Shown here in pieces: positions 23,373-34,770 of a stretch of DNA of 64,000 nucleotides. This stretch comes from Corbicula japonica (taxonomy: Eukaryota > Mollusca > Bivalvia > Venerida > Cyrenidae). The stretch's first letter is position 1. Each line of letters starts with the position of its first letter. The notes below the pieces were generated by a model. That model searched no databases and had not been told where the DNA came from. It worked only from the letters and a program-made list of their open reading frames with translations. Location of the stretch: positions 9,300,001 to 9,364,000 of the forward strand of contig JAZAYU010000012.1 in assembly GCA_038501625.1 (NCBI GenBank), in the 5' to 3' direction. The translations under genes were made by a program, and so were the position numbers.

Positions 23373-23939
23373 TACTGTGGTATTATTTAATTTCGCTGGC
23401 ATGAAATTCGCGCAATCGCCGAAAAAGACTGTTTCGCGCGGACGTAAATTCGCGCAAAACGAATTTTTCAAACACAAAATCATTATTATAATTATTATTT
23501 GACTTGCCCGTTATTGTTAATTATTGTTTATTTGAACACACGAGCAAATTATGTGTCAGTTGGCCCCTTTCAATTACCACTTCCTTTGTAAGTCAATTAT
23601 CAAACCGCTGTTTATTCGGCGTCATTTATTGACATGGGAACCATATGATTCATCTATCTGAACCATTCATAACATAATTGGAATGTTAGTTGCGTACCCA
23701 ATTTATGTTCAAACGTGTAAATTTATTGTATTGTTTAATCATTTTATTTCGCGCGGGTTTGATTTTCGCGTATTTCGCGCTACGACAAGAGCGCGAAATT
23801 CAGCCCGAGCGAAATTTAACCATTTCACAGCGTTTCTTTATAGGAAAACAGAGTTGCGCGAATGCATGCCGCCGTAAAATTGTTATTTACGAGTTTTGCG
23901 CGAAAATTCGTCCTCGCGAAATTAAATGATATTACAGTA
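23373..23939. mobile_element. Inverted-repeat element with TACTGTRRTAT ends and GCGCGAAAT interior
   Basis: The left end TACTGTGGTATTATTTAATT is matched in reverse complement by the right end (AATTAAATGATATTACAGTA). The interior is rich in TTCGCGCAAAA-type words. It splits the acceptor-like repeat array of unit C. It has no transposase, so it is a MITE-type element. Confidence 0.6.
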
Positions 23940-24261
23940 AAACAAATATTCAATAAAGGTTTTATAAATTTAAAAAAAGTTTCTACGTGTCAAAATAAAC
24001 TGAATGAGATGACAGCGATACTGTTTTGTAAAGCTGACCTGTCCTGACCTAAATGCACGGACGAAATTGTCGTTACAGTTTTGAAGTAACATTATATATA
24101 TTTCAAAAAGAATGCGACAGTAATAACAAAGTTTATTTCCTTCATGAATATAATTATTCAATACCCCAAATTTATATCAAAAAGCGATACGGGCAACTAA
24201 ATACAAAGTATAGGTCCATTCGGACATTAACACGTTTCGGATGTGTATGTGGAGCTATAAA

Positions 24262-24388
24262 ATGATACCACAGTAAACTGTTTTACTTATTTCATGTTCA
24301 CTTATCTACACATACCAAAGCTCAAATAATGGTATCTCATTAACTGTTTTACTTATTCCAGGTATTACTTAAACATTGCAAAGCTCAA
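24262..24388 (+). repeat. Acceptor/start segment units directly before copy C
   Basis: Two units carry ACTGTTTTACTTATTYCA, then ACATTGCAAAGCTCAA. The first has ATAATGGTATC, and the second leads into the coding ATG at 24,389. The acceptor of the second unit ends about 24,361. Confidence 0.65.
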
Positions 24389-26122
24389 ATGGCGGTATCC
24401 GGGAGAGCAGCCTCTGGCTTTCAGGATTCAATGTCAAGAGGATCTGCGGAAGATTATGATGTTTGCTGTGATCCATGTTCTACAGCTGGTCTCACTCCTG
24501 AAGCAAATGGGTTTTGTACCGATTGTCAAGAAAACCTCTGTAAACCATGCCTAAATGCCCACAAACGAACAAAGGCATCCAAACACCACAAATTGCTGGG
24601 TCAATCACAGAAGACAGCGACAAAGGGGACTGCGCGGCAAGATAACTCATCGCAATGCACCGAGTCATGCCAGCTCCACCAGACCAAAATGATCAAGTTC
24701 TTCTGTCCAAAACATGAAGCCGTCGGATGTAATGACTGCATGACCTTAAACCATAGGATTTGTGATATAAAATACATTCCTGAGATATGTTCTGGAATAG
24801 CTAAAAGTAGAGAATTCAAGACCACGCTTCTGGAAGTTGCACAGGCGATCGACGAAGAAGAAAGAATTATGAACAATGTCAAAGTTGCTAAAACTGGGAA
24901 CAAAACTAGTGTAGACGAAGTTGTGCGAGATATTGAAATATTTCAAAAGAAGATAAACGACAAAATAGAACATCTAAAACGAACTATAATTCAAGAAGCG
25001 CAGAATGAAAGATCAAGCCGGGACACAAATTTAGATAAGATATTTAAAACGGTCCTTCAAGACTCCACCGAACTGAAAACGATCCAATCAACTATGCAAG
25101 AGCGACAAAGTAAGTTGGCAGATGCACAAGCTTTTACGACACCGAAACAGGCGCAAAAGAAGTTGAAGGCATTGCAATCCCAATCTTTCCAAAAGGATTT
25201 ATCCAGAAATAAAATCAAATGTATTTTTCAACCAAACGAGGTTTTGGAAAAAACTATTTCGTCAGTTGATGGTTTAGGAAAACTAAATATGCTTTCAGAA
25301 TTCGGATCTTCAGGTTCCAAGACAAACTTTCAATCTTTGATCCTTAAGAACCAAATCACTGTGAGAACAAAGTCCGATACTGTAGAATGTGATATCACTA
25401 GCTGTGCTTTTATATCTCCAAGCAGACTTCTACTGGCTGACTGGAACAACATGAAATTGAAGATCCTGGATATCTATCAACAGACTGTAGTAGAGGAGAT
25501 GACCCTGGAGACCTGGCCATTCGACATTGCTATACTTCCACAGAACCAGGTTGCTGTCAGCTTGCCAGATAAACAGGAGATATTGATCGTCAGAACAACC
25601 AGCCAGCTTAAAACAGTCCGCAGTATCCCCGTTAAGCGACAATGCTGGGGTATGGTCTATCATCAGGATCTTCTGTATGTGGTTTGTCAGGAACCTAACA
25701 GTCTTCTGGTACTTGATATGCAAGGCGTTGCACAGAGAGATGTCACCTTAAAGACAGCAATGAATGTGACATTTAAGTGTCCTTTTTACATTGCTGTAAG
25801 TCATGATGGACAACACCTGTATATCAGTGACCTGGGCAGCAACTTTGTAGCCAGTATAACACTTCAGGGGAAGGTGACTGGTGTGTACAGCAACGACGAG
25901 ATGAAGAACCCACGTGGACTGTTGGCGATGCAGGACGGTTCTCTGCTTGTCTGCTGCTTGGGCTCGGGTGCCATTCACCATGTCTCTTCTGACCTGAACG
26001 AAGGACATACTCTGACCAGGAATGTTGCCTACGCTCAGTCTTTTTGCTGCCAGTCTGACAACCAGACAATATTTGTGGGCAGCGCAAACTGTGATCAAAT
26101 CAAAGTATTCGCAGAAAAATAA
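24389..26122 (+). CDS. B-box / coiled-coil / NHL-type beta-propeller protein (TRIM-like, no RING), copy C
   Basis: The intact coding exon encodes 577 aa. A splice acceptor (ACTTATTCCAG, ending about 24361) lies 28 bases before the ATG, so a non-coding 5' exon probably lies upstream. Residues 26-66 are a B-box1-like zinc site and 90-130 a B-box2 (C94/H97, C106/H109, C114/C117, H122). Residues about 140-285 are helical and charged, including DEEERIMNN and KKINDKIEHLKR. Residues about 310-577 have the repeated strand pattern of an NHL-like beta-propeller (SPSRLLLADWNN, YHQDLLYVV, VSHDGQHLYISDL, MQDGSLLV). No RING domain is present at the N-terminus. The protein is closely similar to copy A throughout. 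It ends at KVFAEK-stop, which looks like the ancestral terminus. It is probably a cytoplasmic binding protein; its ligand is unknown. Confidence 0.87.
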   Translation: MAVSGRAASGFQDSMSRGSAEDYDVCCDPCSTAGLTPEANGFCTDCQENLCKPCLNAHKRTKASKHHKLLGQSQKTATKGTARQDNSSQCTESCQLHQTKMIKFFCPKHEAVGCNDCMTLNHRICDIKYIPEICSGIAKSREFKTTLLEVAQAIDEEERIMNNVKVAKTGNKTSVDEVVRDIEIFQKKINDKIEHLKRTIIQEAQNERSSRDTNLDKIFKTVLQDSTELKTIQSTMQERQSKLADAQAFTTPKQAQKKLKALQSQSFQKDLSRNKIKCIFQPNEVLEKTISSVDGLGKLNMLSEFGSSGSKTNFQSLILKNQITVRTKSDTVECDITSCAFISPSRLLLADWNNMKLKILDIYQQTVVEEMTLETWPFDIAILPQNQVAVSLPDKQEILIVRTTSQLKTVRSIPVKRQCWGMVYHQDLLYVVCQEPNSLLVLDMQGVAQRDVTLKTAMNVTFKCPFYIAVSHDGQHLYISDLGSNFVASITLQGKVTGVYSNDEMKNPRGLLAMQDGSLLVCCLGSGAIHHVSSDLNEGHTLTRNVAYAQSFCCQSDNQTIFVGSANCDQIKVFAEK

Positions 26123-27450
26123 AGTGAAAAAAATGAAACAAATAAGTTTTATTGACATATGATTCTGAAGATTTTTATGAAAAATGTTGAACATGACATG
26201 TATTTATAAACACGAAATTCAAAATATCAGCGTGAGACCTTAAAGTCGTTGTTTATATTTTAACGCAAATATGATATGAAAGAAAAATAATTTAAGGACT
26301 AAAGTATTTATTTATATTTATTTATGTATAACCATGGAGACATACTTTTAATAAAACATTTTAATTCTACATGTGTTGTAACTGGATGCTGGGGACCTAT
26401 GGATTGCCCATTAAGCTGAAAGCTTATTTCCAATGGGGTCCATTTGAGGGAATAACAAATTGTAAGAAAAGAATTAACAAGTAACAAAACTTGGGGGCAA
26501 GACTTTGTTCAAAAATGGGATTATTAAAAGTATGCTTCAAGCACTTATTATCACAGAAACATGTATCTAAAAAAAGATCAATAGTATATAAAATCCTGGA
26601 CACTGTCTGTAATTTGTTTATTTAGTAAATGTTTTTTAACCAGAAGTTTGTATTTATGTGCATTCTTCACAGCTTTAATTTCCTCTGGAAGTGAATTCCA
26701 GTCTACAATACCATGGTAGTAAAAAGTCTGTTTACTAACATTATTAACATTTGGGACATTAAAATTAAAACTACTAGATCTGGTATTATACTGTATTCTA
26801 TCTTCTCTCCGTTCAAAGTTATTTTTCAAATATGACGGGCATTTGTTATAATAGACTCTGTGAATATGACCAAGTCTCAGCTGTTTAACACGGTTATTCA
26901 CATTTAAGTAGTGGTATTAAACTGGCGTGTATGTTCGAGACACAGTTAATATCATAATGTAGATACGGACCTGACATTTCTATTAAATTTTGAATGCAAC
27001 AAACATAACAATATACTTTGTGTAATATCCAGGCTGTTATACATTTATTTCTATAACCCTAAAATGTGTTTTATAATTTTTTTCTTTTAGATGTTTGACA
27101 ATATTTTAGTTACTCGTACTAAATATTTGTAACCTTATAAAATTATTATACTAGTAATAAAGCTCTGGAAAATATATGGACAACTGTTTTAATATATCTG
27201 AAATAAACAGATTAGTTCTGTGGACCGACTGCCAACATTCTATGGTGTGGGGCCTGTCACGAGAAAAAGTGTCTTCGGCAGTAGTTTTTGACGGTTTAGT
27301 TATTACCAAATTTGGAACGAGCTCACAATTATCTGCTCACTTCTCATAAAAAATAGGGAATTTTGTTTCATTTTTACTATAGAGTATTACTTTTTATACC
27401 GCGGAATGCATAATGAGCCATGTCGTCTGCTCAACTTTATGACGTCATAT
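26123..27450 (+). repeat. Conserved 3' flank of copy C
   Basis: Begins with the same TAAGTTTTATTGACATATGATTCTG as the other units. It is interrupted by a LINE fragment (26,307-26,905), then continues with blocks shared with units A and B, including GGGCCTGTCACGAGAAAAAG and CTCAACTTTATGACGTCAT. Confidence 0.6.
26307..26905 (-). mobile_element. 5'-truncated LINE fragment with 3' tail
   Basis: The minus strand encodes the last 107 residues of a LINE-type reverse transcriptase ORF (LRLGHIHRVYYNKCPSYL, WNSLPEEIKAVKNAHKYK, LLVKKHLL). About 270 bases of 3' untranslated DNA and a tail of ATAAATAAAT units follow on the left. Units A and B show the uninterrupted target. AAGTA flanks both sides (26,302-26,306 and 26,906-26,910), a likely short target-site duplication. 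Confidence 0.8.
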
Positions 27451-28029
27451 CAAGGAATAACGTAAATTGCACGAAGACATCTTTTTTCATGACTCGCATT
27501 ATATAAACTTCGATATACTTATGTTTCATAGTGTGATATTATAACATATCAGCTGGCATTGATGAAGACAACGGAAGATCACATAGCCACAAATCAGGAA
27601 CAGAAATATTGTTGATTTTTATGCCATGAAATTAAAAATTGCAATAAACACAATCTCTAACAGGTCACCTGAAATCCCGCATAATGTTCTCTTCCCTCTG
27701 AGGCCTAATTACCAATCATTTTCACGAAAAGATCATCATTACATCGTACATATTCTGTAAACATTTTATTCACATAGACCAATGGCAACATCCTCAGTCA
27801 TAAAAAGGCAAAAAATCTAACCTACCGTATAAAGGATGCAACCTTAGTAACTTTAAAATGCTACTTGGTGCCCGTCACTTGAAAAGGTAAATATTTTGCG
27901 TTAATTTTTAAAATCATTTTACTTGTTCTGTCTATTTACGCACTTAAAACGATAACTTCTCTTATACTTCTTCATAGATAGTACATGATTTGGTAACATA
28001 TTTTTACTAAAAATCGAATCGGCACTTTT

Positions 28030-28253
28030 AACTGCGAAATGCAATATCTTAATGATCCATTTTATGACGTCATTTCGAAGATTGATGTCTTTTTCCCGAT
28101 GACCGCTTTTATTACAATATTTTTTACGGTACAGTGTTCTGTCGGGGTCATCGTTGTCTCGCCCTGTCCAACGGGGGAAGACACTGTTTTGAACAAACGC
28201 AAAGAGAACCGTCGCGATTACAGCATTGAAACGGTCAGTGACAAAACAGTTTA
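28030..28253 (+). repeat. End of unit C with remnants of the GCGAAA-family element end
   Basis: ATGACGTCATTTCGAAG and TTCTGTCGGGGTCATCG correspond to 8590-8740 of unit A. Similarity then passes into a fragment of the composite repeat (ACGGTCAGTGACAAAAC), which is cut off by the hAT-like element. This is the last recognisable piece of the tandem array. Confidence 0.5.
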
Positions 28254-29696
28254 CAGGGGCGGATCTAGGATTTCAGCAAGGGGGGTTTAACTCAGCGAGT
28301 CGTATTTTTAACAGAAGGTCAATTTGCAACTAAGCTTAAACATCAGTCCTTCGGACACTTCCAGGGTTCTCAATATATAATGTTTGTAAAAGGCCCCAAT
28401 GATTGTTAAGTATGAACTAATATAGGGGGTCCATGGGCCTGCCCCTCCGGAAAATTTTGAAAATTTATATGCCAAGTCCTGCATTCTGAGGTATTTTGCG
28501 GGAAATTTATCTAGCAGGTTTTGAACTACTCCTTCTTACTTGATTTTAAATATTTCCTTGCGAGCAGTAGTGATGCAATTATATGAACTCAGATCCAAAT
28601 ACTCTGCCTCATTATCTGACACTTACAAAGTTTCAACTGAAGAAGTTGTTAATTAGAGGAAAAAACTGCTCGAAATGGCTAAGTTCAGGGTTCCCAGTTT
28701 CTGGTCAATACTTTCGCCAGTTGGAAATGTTGAAGACATTTTAGATGCACTAATAACTGTTTGTGGAGGGATGGGGTTCAGAGAGAAAATTAGCTGTGAG
28801 ATACTTTTGGTTTCCTACTGGACAAAAGTATCATTATCTTTTGAATCATTTTGCATAAAACATATTTATGAACGTTAATGTGCCGAGTCCATATTTTTTT
28901 TTACTTTTGAATGCTTTATTTTCATGAACAGCGTGAAATTCATTCCCTACTGAAGCACTGACCAATTAAAGCAGATACGAATGTGTTAAGATTTCGGTAC
29001 TAAAATCCTGGAACGACGTTGGCGCGCCCGGCATATTTGTGAGGATTTTTTTATTTTCTATGATTTGTGCACGCCTCTACCTCAGTAAATTATTCTATGC
29101 AAATTACAGCAGTTGTGCTCGTGGTCATTACTTTTGTCTTCGATGACTCGTCGCCGGATGTGATATCGAAAATACATGTATAATTATTTTTATTCAAACT
29201 TCATTTCTTTCTTGTATTGCAAATATAAGCATAAGATATATATACCACAGACTCTAGCTGCGAATTTTAAGTTGCAAAAGGTCCTGTGATTTATCAAATG
29301 CCCATGGCGATAGATTGGGGACGCTAGAAACATGCAATACTAAGTTTTCCATTGATTAACAATTGACTACTTTGTTTAAGCAGATTGGTCACATACAATG
29401 GCAAGTGTGCAGGGGTGCGAAGTTGTTTATTGGCAATACACAGGTTAGAATTGAGAGCAAGTAATATGCGTCCAAGTTTTGACACTCAAGACCATCACAG
29501 AGGCCGCATTTTTATCGTCAAATGAAACAAATTTGCACTAAACTTGTTGTCTATTTCTTTTTGGAAACCATTGATTCGTATCCACAAACTTAGAACCTCG
29601 AACCACCCGGGACAAAAGAAATCGGGGAAATTAGGGGGGTTCGTCCGAACCCCTCGAACCCCACCCCACCCCCCACCCCTGCTGGATCCGCCACTG
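28254..29696. mobile_element. Non-autonomous hAT-like DNA element
   Basis: The left end CAGGGGCGGATCTAG and right end CTGGATCCGCCACTG are inverted matches of the CAGTGGCGGATCCAG type common in hAT elements. GTTTA flanks both sides (28,249-28,253 and 29,697-29,701), shorter than the eight bases usual for hAT. No transposase frame is visible; small open frames inside are unrecognised. Confidence 0.65.
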
Positions 29697-29920
29697 GTTT
29701 ATATAAACCAGGTTCATATTCATCTTGAAACTAATTGCTGCAAATAAATATATTCTAATTCATAAAAAGTAATTATAATAATGCAATGTGCAAGTAAACA
29801 ACGTCTCGGGTTAGAAGATAATTTTAATATAACAACAAACACAATAAGAAAAATGTGTTTACAACTTTAAATACACACACGTGGTATTCATAATACCACT
29901 TGAACATAGGTCAATGCGAA

Positions 29921-31572
29921 TCACACACAGACTGGTGGGTTACTTTGCAGACCTTTAGCTTCAAGGGACAAAGGTGTCATTTCGACGATAGCGGAGCATG
30001 AGTTCATTTCCATTCTTCTCGCTGTTTGATCAACAGTACCTGCAATTTTAATCAATGGTTTTCGGTAATTTTCCGCTCATAATGCCTTTTCGGGTACAAT
30101 TAATTTGCAAATTATGGATTTTAATAAGAATTCGAATGAAATGATTTGGGAAGTTCTGATAAATTGTACGGAATTCAAGAGATAATGGTTTAATTAAATT
30201 TGGTAAGATTAAACAAATTGTTAAGGTTTGAAAAATACATGGTTTAAACCATGATAATTAAATATGAATGATGATAAATGTTATCTTAAGACAAGGCACC
30301 AATGCTTTAAATTGTACCTGTTTGAAATGATTGGTTAACAAATTGCAAAGATCTCATGAATTCAAGGTTTTAAATATAATCTTTATGTTAAGGATCAATG
30401 TTTTAGATTTGTATTTAAATGGTATGTAATTTCCGCTTTAGGAATCTTCGAAATACAATGTTACCGGATATAAGATACGTTTTCCCTATCTCGAGGTAAA
30501 CACCACACATTGCTCCGTTGCTTCCCGTGTACACTCGATTCTTTCTATCGACCATATTGGCAAAATTGAACTAGAAAATACAAATAAACACTGCAAATTT
30601 GATCTGGTGCTTACTAATCATTATTATCACTCAACATGTTTAGTTTTAATTAGTGTTTTTTTATTCAAGTAATGATGATAATGATGACTGAATGCATTCA
30701 GAATAATGACAGACTGTACAAAAGTTTGATTTGGAAGTCCGGGCCTTGAAGTTTTATAACAGATTTTATAGTTCTATAGCATATTAAATAAAACCGTCTT
30801 TTTCTATGGCGTTCGTAGTGGTGAGTAACTTGACATCCATTTTGAGAAGGCGAAGAGTAACAAGGACAGGATGCAGAGTTACAAGACGCTGAGTAACTTG
30901 AGGCGTGTCGGACAGTTGACGACAATCTTTAAATTGACGTCATAAATTTGAGCAGACGACATTATTTATTATGCATTTCGTGGTAGAAATACCATTTTAT
31001 TGTCAAAAAGCGTAACAAAATCACATTTAAGTTCCAAAAATTTGATTTATCTTTGCAAGTTCTTTCTTAATTTAGTAAAAACTAAAATGTTACTAAAATG
31101 ACCGTAGTTACCTTTTCCCGTGACGTGCCTCATTTCAAAGAGCATTTACTTGAACCATTTAACCCCCAAAATATACTTTTTTTCTAATTAATTTCAATCG
31201 ACTTTTCAGATGAAAGATAAGTTTTACCTTCCACTGTTGTTTTATTCTTATCCTATAAAAATCGTCAAAGTCTTGCTGTCCATTTGGGTTTATAAGATTG
31301 CTCCTAACACGAACTTTCAGAACTGAAACACAATATGATCAGAACTGAAACACAATATGATCAGAACTGAAACACAATATGATCAGAACCGAAACACAAT
31401 ATGATCAGAACTGAAACACAATATGATCAGAACTGAAACACAATATGTTAAGAACTGAAACACAATATGTTAAGAACTGAAACACAATATGGAACAGGAA
31501 GATATGTTTAAAATTAGAAAATGATCTAGAGAAATCACATACATAATTTCAGACTTCTTCAAGTGAAATAAA

Positions 31573-31620
<48 letters not shown>

Positions 31621-32556
31621 CTAACTTTACATTATATTATACATTATATTTAAATGGTAAAAACTCCAAAATGCGGTTGCACACTGTAGGAAAATAAGGA
31701 TTGTTATTAGAATAATGTTGGTAATGATCGACAATGTTCTTAACAAGATTTAAGAGAATGTGATGACAATGGTTTCATTGAATATGTAATCACGTTTTGT
31801 ATTAGATTTGACCTAGTATCCTAACTATGGATCCCGAAATACCTAATGTCCAACTGGTCTGTAATATGATATGTTTAGAGTCTTGTATTTCACAAGATCA
31901 AATTGTTATTGACAGCGGTAATCTTAAAATCAAGTTCTTTATGATATTAAGCTCAATGTAATAAGAAATATATTGATATAGTAAGTCTCTTGATTTGATG
32001 AATATGGTAAACACCAAAGCTGAAACGGGAAGTGCACAAACATGATATTTACTTCGGTCTTTAACTTTAAGATGTAAGTTTGGTTTAGATTGGAGTGAAC
32101 ATTCAACTCAATATGTTAACATACAAGCTATCCCCGGGAGGATTGTAAGTTGGCCTCAGTCTAAGCCTTCCAGGGATAGCGTCGCGACATACACATCTTA
32201 TAGATTGTGTTATGCAAGATCGTGAAACTTCTTCTTAAGGTTCAACCTGAGGAACCCGCCTTTTGAAAGAGTTTAGTATGAAAAAAGTTTATATGACATT
32301 TGATTTTATTAATCTAACAATTTCATGTTCTGATATATTTAATACTTTAGAAATGTCTTAATATAAATGAACAATCAATTCTTTTTTAAACTTTTATTTA
32401 AAATAATTTAATAAAGTTTTTCTTACCGAAATCAGAGCGACAGTATCTATCCTGCAAACTTGATAGGATACATTTACATGCCGACCCCATTTGAAATAAT
32501 GCAATCACTATAACAATCCCAATTAATCCTCCAGAAAAACATTTACTTGCAATCAT
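29921..32556 (-). CDS. TIMP: Tissue inhibitor of metalloproteinase (TIMP), first gene, 4 exons, 149 aa
   Basis: I assembled this gene by hand from splice sites. The minus-strand coding exons are 32556-32427, 31322-31228, 30570-30465 and 30039-29921, all with GT donors and AG acceptors; junction phases 1, 0 and 1 fit exactly. A hydrophobic signal peptide (GLIGIVIVIALFQMGSA) is followed by the TIMP hallmark CKC at the mature N-terminus, then RYCRSDFVLKVRVRS, FYRIRIKQQWK, RVYTGSNGAMCG, KTYLISG, and MNSC and PPVC. The mature part has six cysteines, which matches the three disulfides of an N-TIMP/NTR domain. TIMPs insert their N-terminal cysteine into the active site of matrix metalloproteinases. 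There is no C-terminal TIMP domain, as in other short invertebrate TIMPs. The protein ends VCV-stop within exon 4. It is secreted. Function as an inhibitor is inferred from the family. Confidence 0.87.
30690..31140 (-). repeat. Inverted copy of the array 3'-flank repeat inside a TIMP intron
   Basis: Read on the minus strand, this intron sequence has GTCACGGGAAAAGGTAAC, then CCACGAAATGCATAATAAAT and GTCGTCTGCTCAAATTTATG. These are the same ordered blocks that follow the B-box/NHL copies (for example 27,250-27,450). The repeat is therefore dispersed and not specific to that array. Confidence 0.55.
31319..31491 (-). repeat. 22-bp minisatellite made of the TIMP exon 2 splice acceptor
   Basis: About eight units of AGAACTGAAACACAATATGATC (plus strand). 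On the minus strand each unit reads TATTGTGTTTCAG followed by TTCT, which is the acceptor and first bases of exon 2 of the first TIMP gene. The unit nearest the exon (31,319-31,340) supplies the functional acceptor in my gene model. Confidence 0.9.
31568..31619. repeat. (AAAT)n(AAT)n microsatellite in TIMP intron 1
   Basis: Runs of AAAT followed by about ten AAT units. Confidence 0.85.
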
Positions 32557-32796
32557 ATTTGTTGCGAAACTTATATTACTTTAAAAGCTACTACTTGTAT
32601 TTGTAATTATGTGTTTTGAAAACTGTTGCTTCAATAAATAATGTCTCACGAATAAATGTACTTACGCAGATGTTGTATATAATGCTTACAACATCGGTTA
32701 ATGCGAATGATCAATATGTTTCCATCCGCCCAATTCCAGTTGTTGTTGGCAATAATCCTGACGACCGCATTAAACCATTGTAAATGTATACAAGTC

Positions 32797-34770
32797 GACA
32801 CGTTTCGCATTTCTTTGAAAATGCATCTATCACATAAAGATATAGCCTATGCTGATCTCCTATATAAACTTTAAACGATGGTCATCGCAAATTCGCCAAT
32901 GTTTCGGTAACTTCTGAGAACATTCACAACAACTGCACAAGAAAATCGCAAAACATGGCAAAATCGCTCTTTAAAAGTCAATACTTCGACAATAAAGCAT
33001 ACCCCTGGGCATTTGTTTCGTCCTAAATGTTCGTTTAGAACATGTCTTCATATCCCATTAGCCTCCACTATTTTACTGCCGTAGTTTTGAATTTAGACTA
33101 CAAGTTAGAAAATCTTCATTATGAGCGCATGGGTCGAAGTTTTCATCAATTTTCAACATGAACGCTTGGCAGGAGGTGTTTTTAAAACCCATGTTTGTTT
33201 CATTTATATCCTTTATTAAGTCGACTTTATGGTCGTCAATTTTCCGGATATTACATAGATCTGAATAACTAAAATATAATTTCAAATCAATCCCCACTTT
33301 CGTATCTTCCAGGAGCTTTTGCTAATAAGCAGTACTATACTTATACACTTGGTAAAATGGTAAAATTAATTTGTAGTTATTCATCATGCAAACATTTTCT
33401 TCCCATAACAAGTCATTCATCATCAAAATATAAAATTTTATTCACTTAATATTTACTCCCACGAGCAGAACTTGACTTAAAAGGAAAATTAATGTAACAA
33501 TGACACGGTATATTTACATAATTTATTGAGGAGATACATGGATTTCATTGCGACCACTCAAATTGAAGAAGTTTCGTGAACATTAAAGAACTTAATAAAA
33601 ATCGCTGACGAAGTGCCAAGAGCCGTGAAAGAACATATAGATTTATTCGTGCCAGCTATGTGGATAGAGTGCTATTTAGATGCTTTCTTTTTTTTATATC
33701 ATTTTGGTTTTCATTTAACAACATTGGAGATTTGTCTAGATTTTCGCTCAGGACCAAATCCTTACGCTTAAGATCTAGATACTTAAAAAACTGTGACATG
33801 AATTTCACATTTACTTTTAACTGCATACACAAATATCAATTATATTTTAATTAAAACAAAAAAAGATATAAAGAAGAAAGGATCTAACAAAACTACTGCC
33901 CCCTTGGCTGGTGCTGTAAAAAATCTGTGGCTCATATTAATTTAAAATTGACCATAGAAACAATGTTAAAGAAACCTTTTCAGTGGCTCCTAAACATTAC
34001 AAATGACGGAGCCTATAAAAAGGGTGTGTGTGTAAAGGCGGGTGGCGGTGTTAATCATTAAGTGTCAAAGCAATTATTGTTCCTTTTATGCCAAGTGTTG
34101 TTCTAAAGTGACAATATTAAGTGAATATAATGCAATATTATACATCGGAAACGGGGAAAATGTCTTGTTTTGGTAAGAAAAGCAGTCATTATGAGATGTT
34201 TGCATGATAAAAAGTAATTACAAATTAATTTAAGCAAGTATATTAAATATTGCTTATTAACAATAAAGGATCTAAGAGATACGAAAGCTGAGACTAATTT
34301 GAAATAATGTTTTAGCCATTCAGATGTAATATTCGGAAATATGACGTCAAATTGTCGATTGTATATGAGATAAACATGAAAACATGGGCTTAAAAACACC
34401 TCCTGCCCATGCGTTCATGTTGTAAATTGATGAAAACTTCGACCCATGCGTTCATATTGAAGATTTTCTAACATGTGGTTTAAATCCAAAAATACGTAGG
34501 TGAAATCTTGGAGGCTAATAGCATATGAAGACATGTTCTAAACGAACCTTTAGGACGAAACAAATGCCCAGGGATATGCTTTATTGTAGAAATATTGACT
34601 TTTAAAGAGCGATTTTGCCATTTTTTTGCGATTTTCTTGTGCAGTTGTTGTGAATGTTCTCAGAAGTTACCGAAACATTGGCAAATTTGCGATCTCCATC
34701 GTTTAAAGTTAATATAGGAGATCAGCATAGGCTATATCTTTATGTGATAGATGCATTTTCAAAGAAATGC
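32797..34770. mobile_element. Large inverted duplication upstream of the first TIMP gene
   Basis: The left arm (about 32,797-33,180) returns in reverse complement at about 34,400-34,770. Examples are TTTCGCATTTCTTTG and ATAAAGATATAGCCTATGCT at the left and CAAAGAAATGCGAGACG at the right. About 1.2 kb separates the arms. Short minus-strand frames lie in the arms (74 and 70 codons) but no family is recognised. It may be a foldback element or an inverted local duplication. Confidence 0.6.

Noticed and set aside
31319..31491. CRISPR-like array
   Set aside because: Units are contiguous 22-bp repeats with no spacers, in an animal intron.
33073..33297. 74-aa minus-strand ORF upstream of the first TIMP gene
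   Set aside because: It lies in an arm of an inverted duplication and is not open in the other arm; no family recognised.
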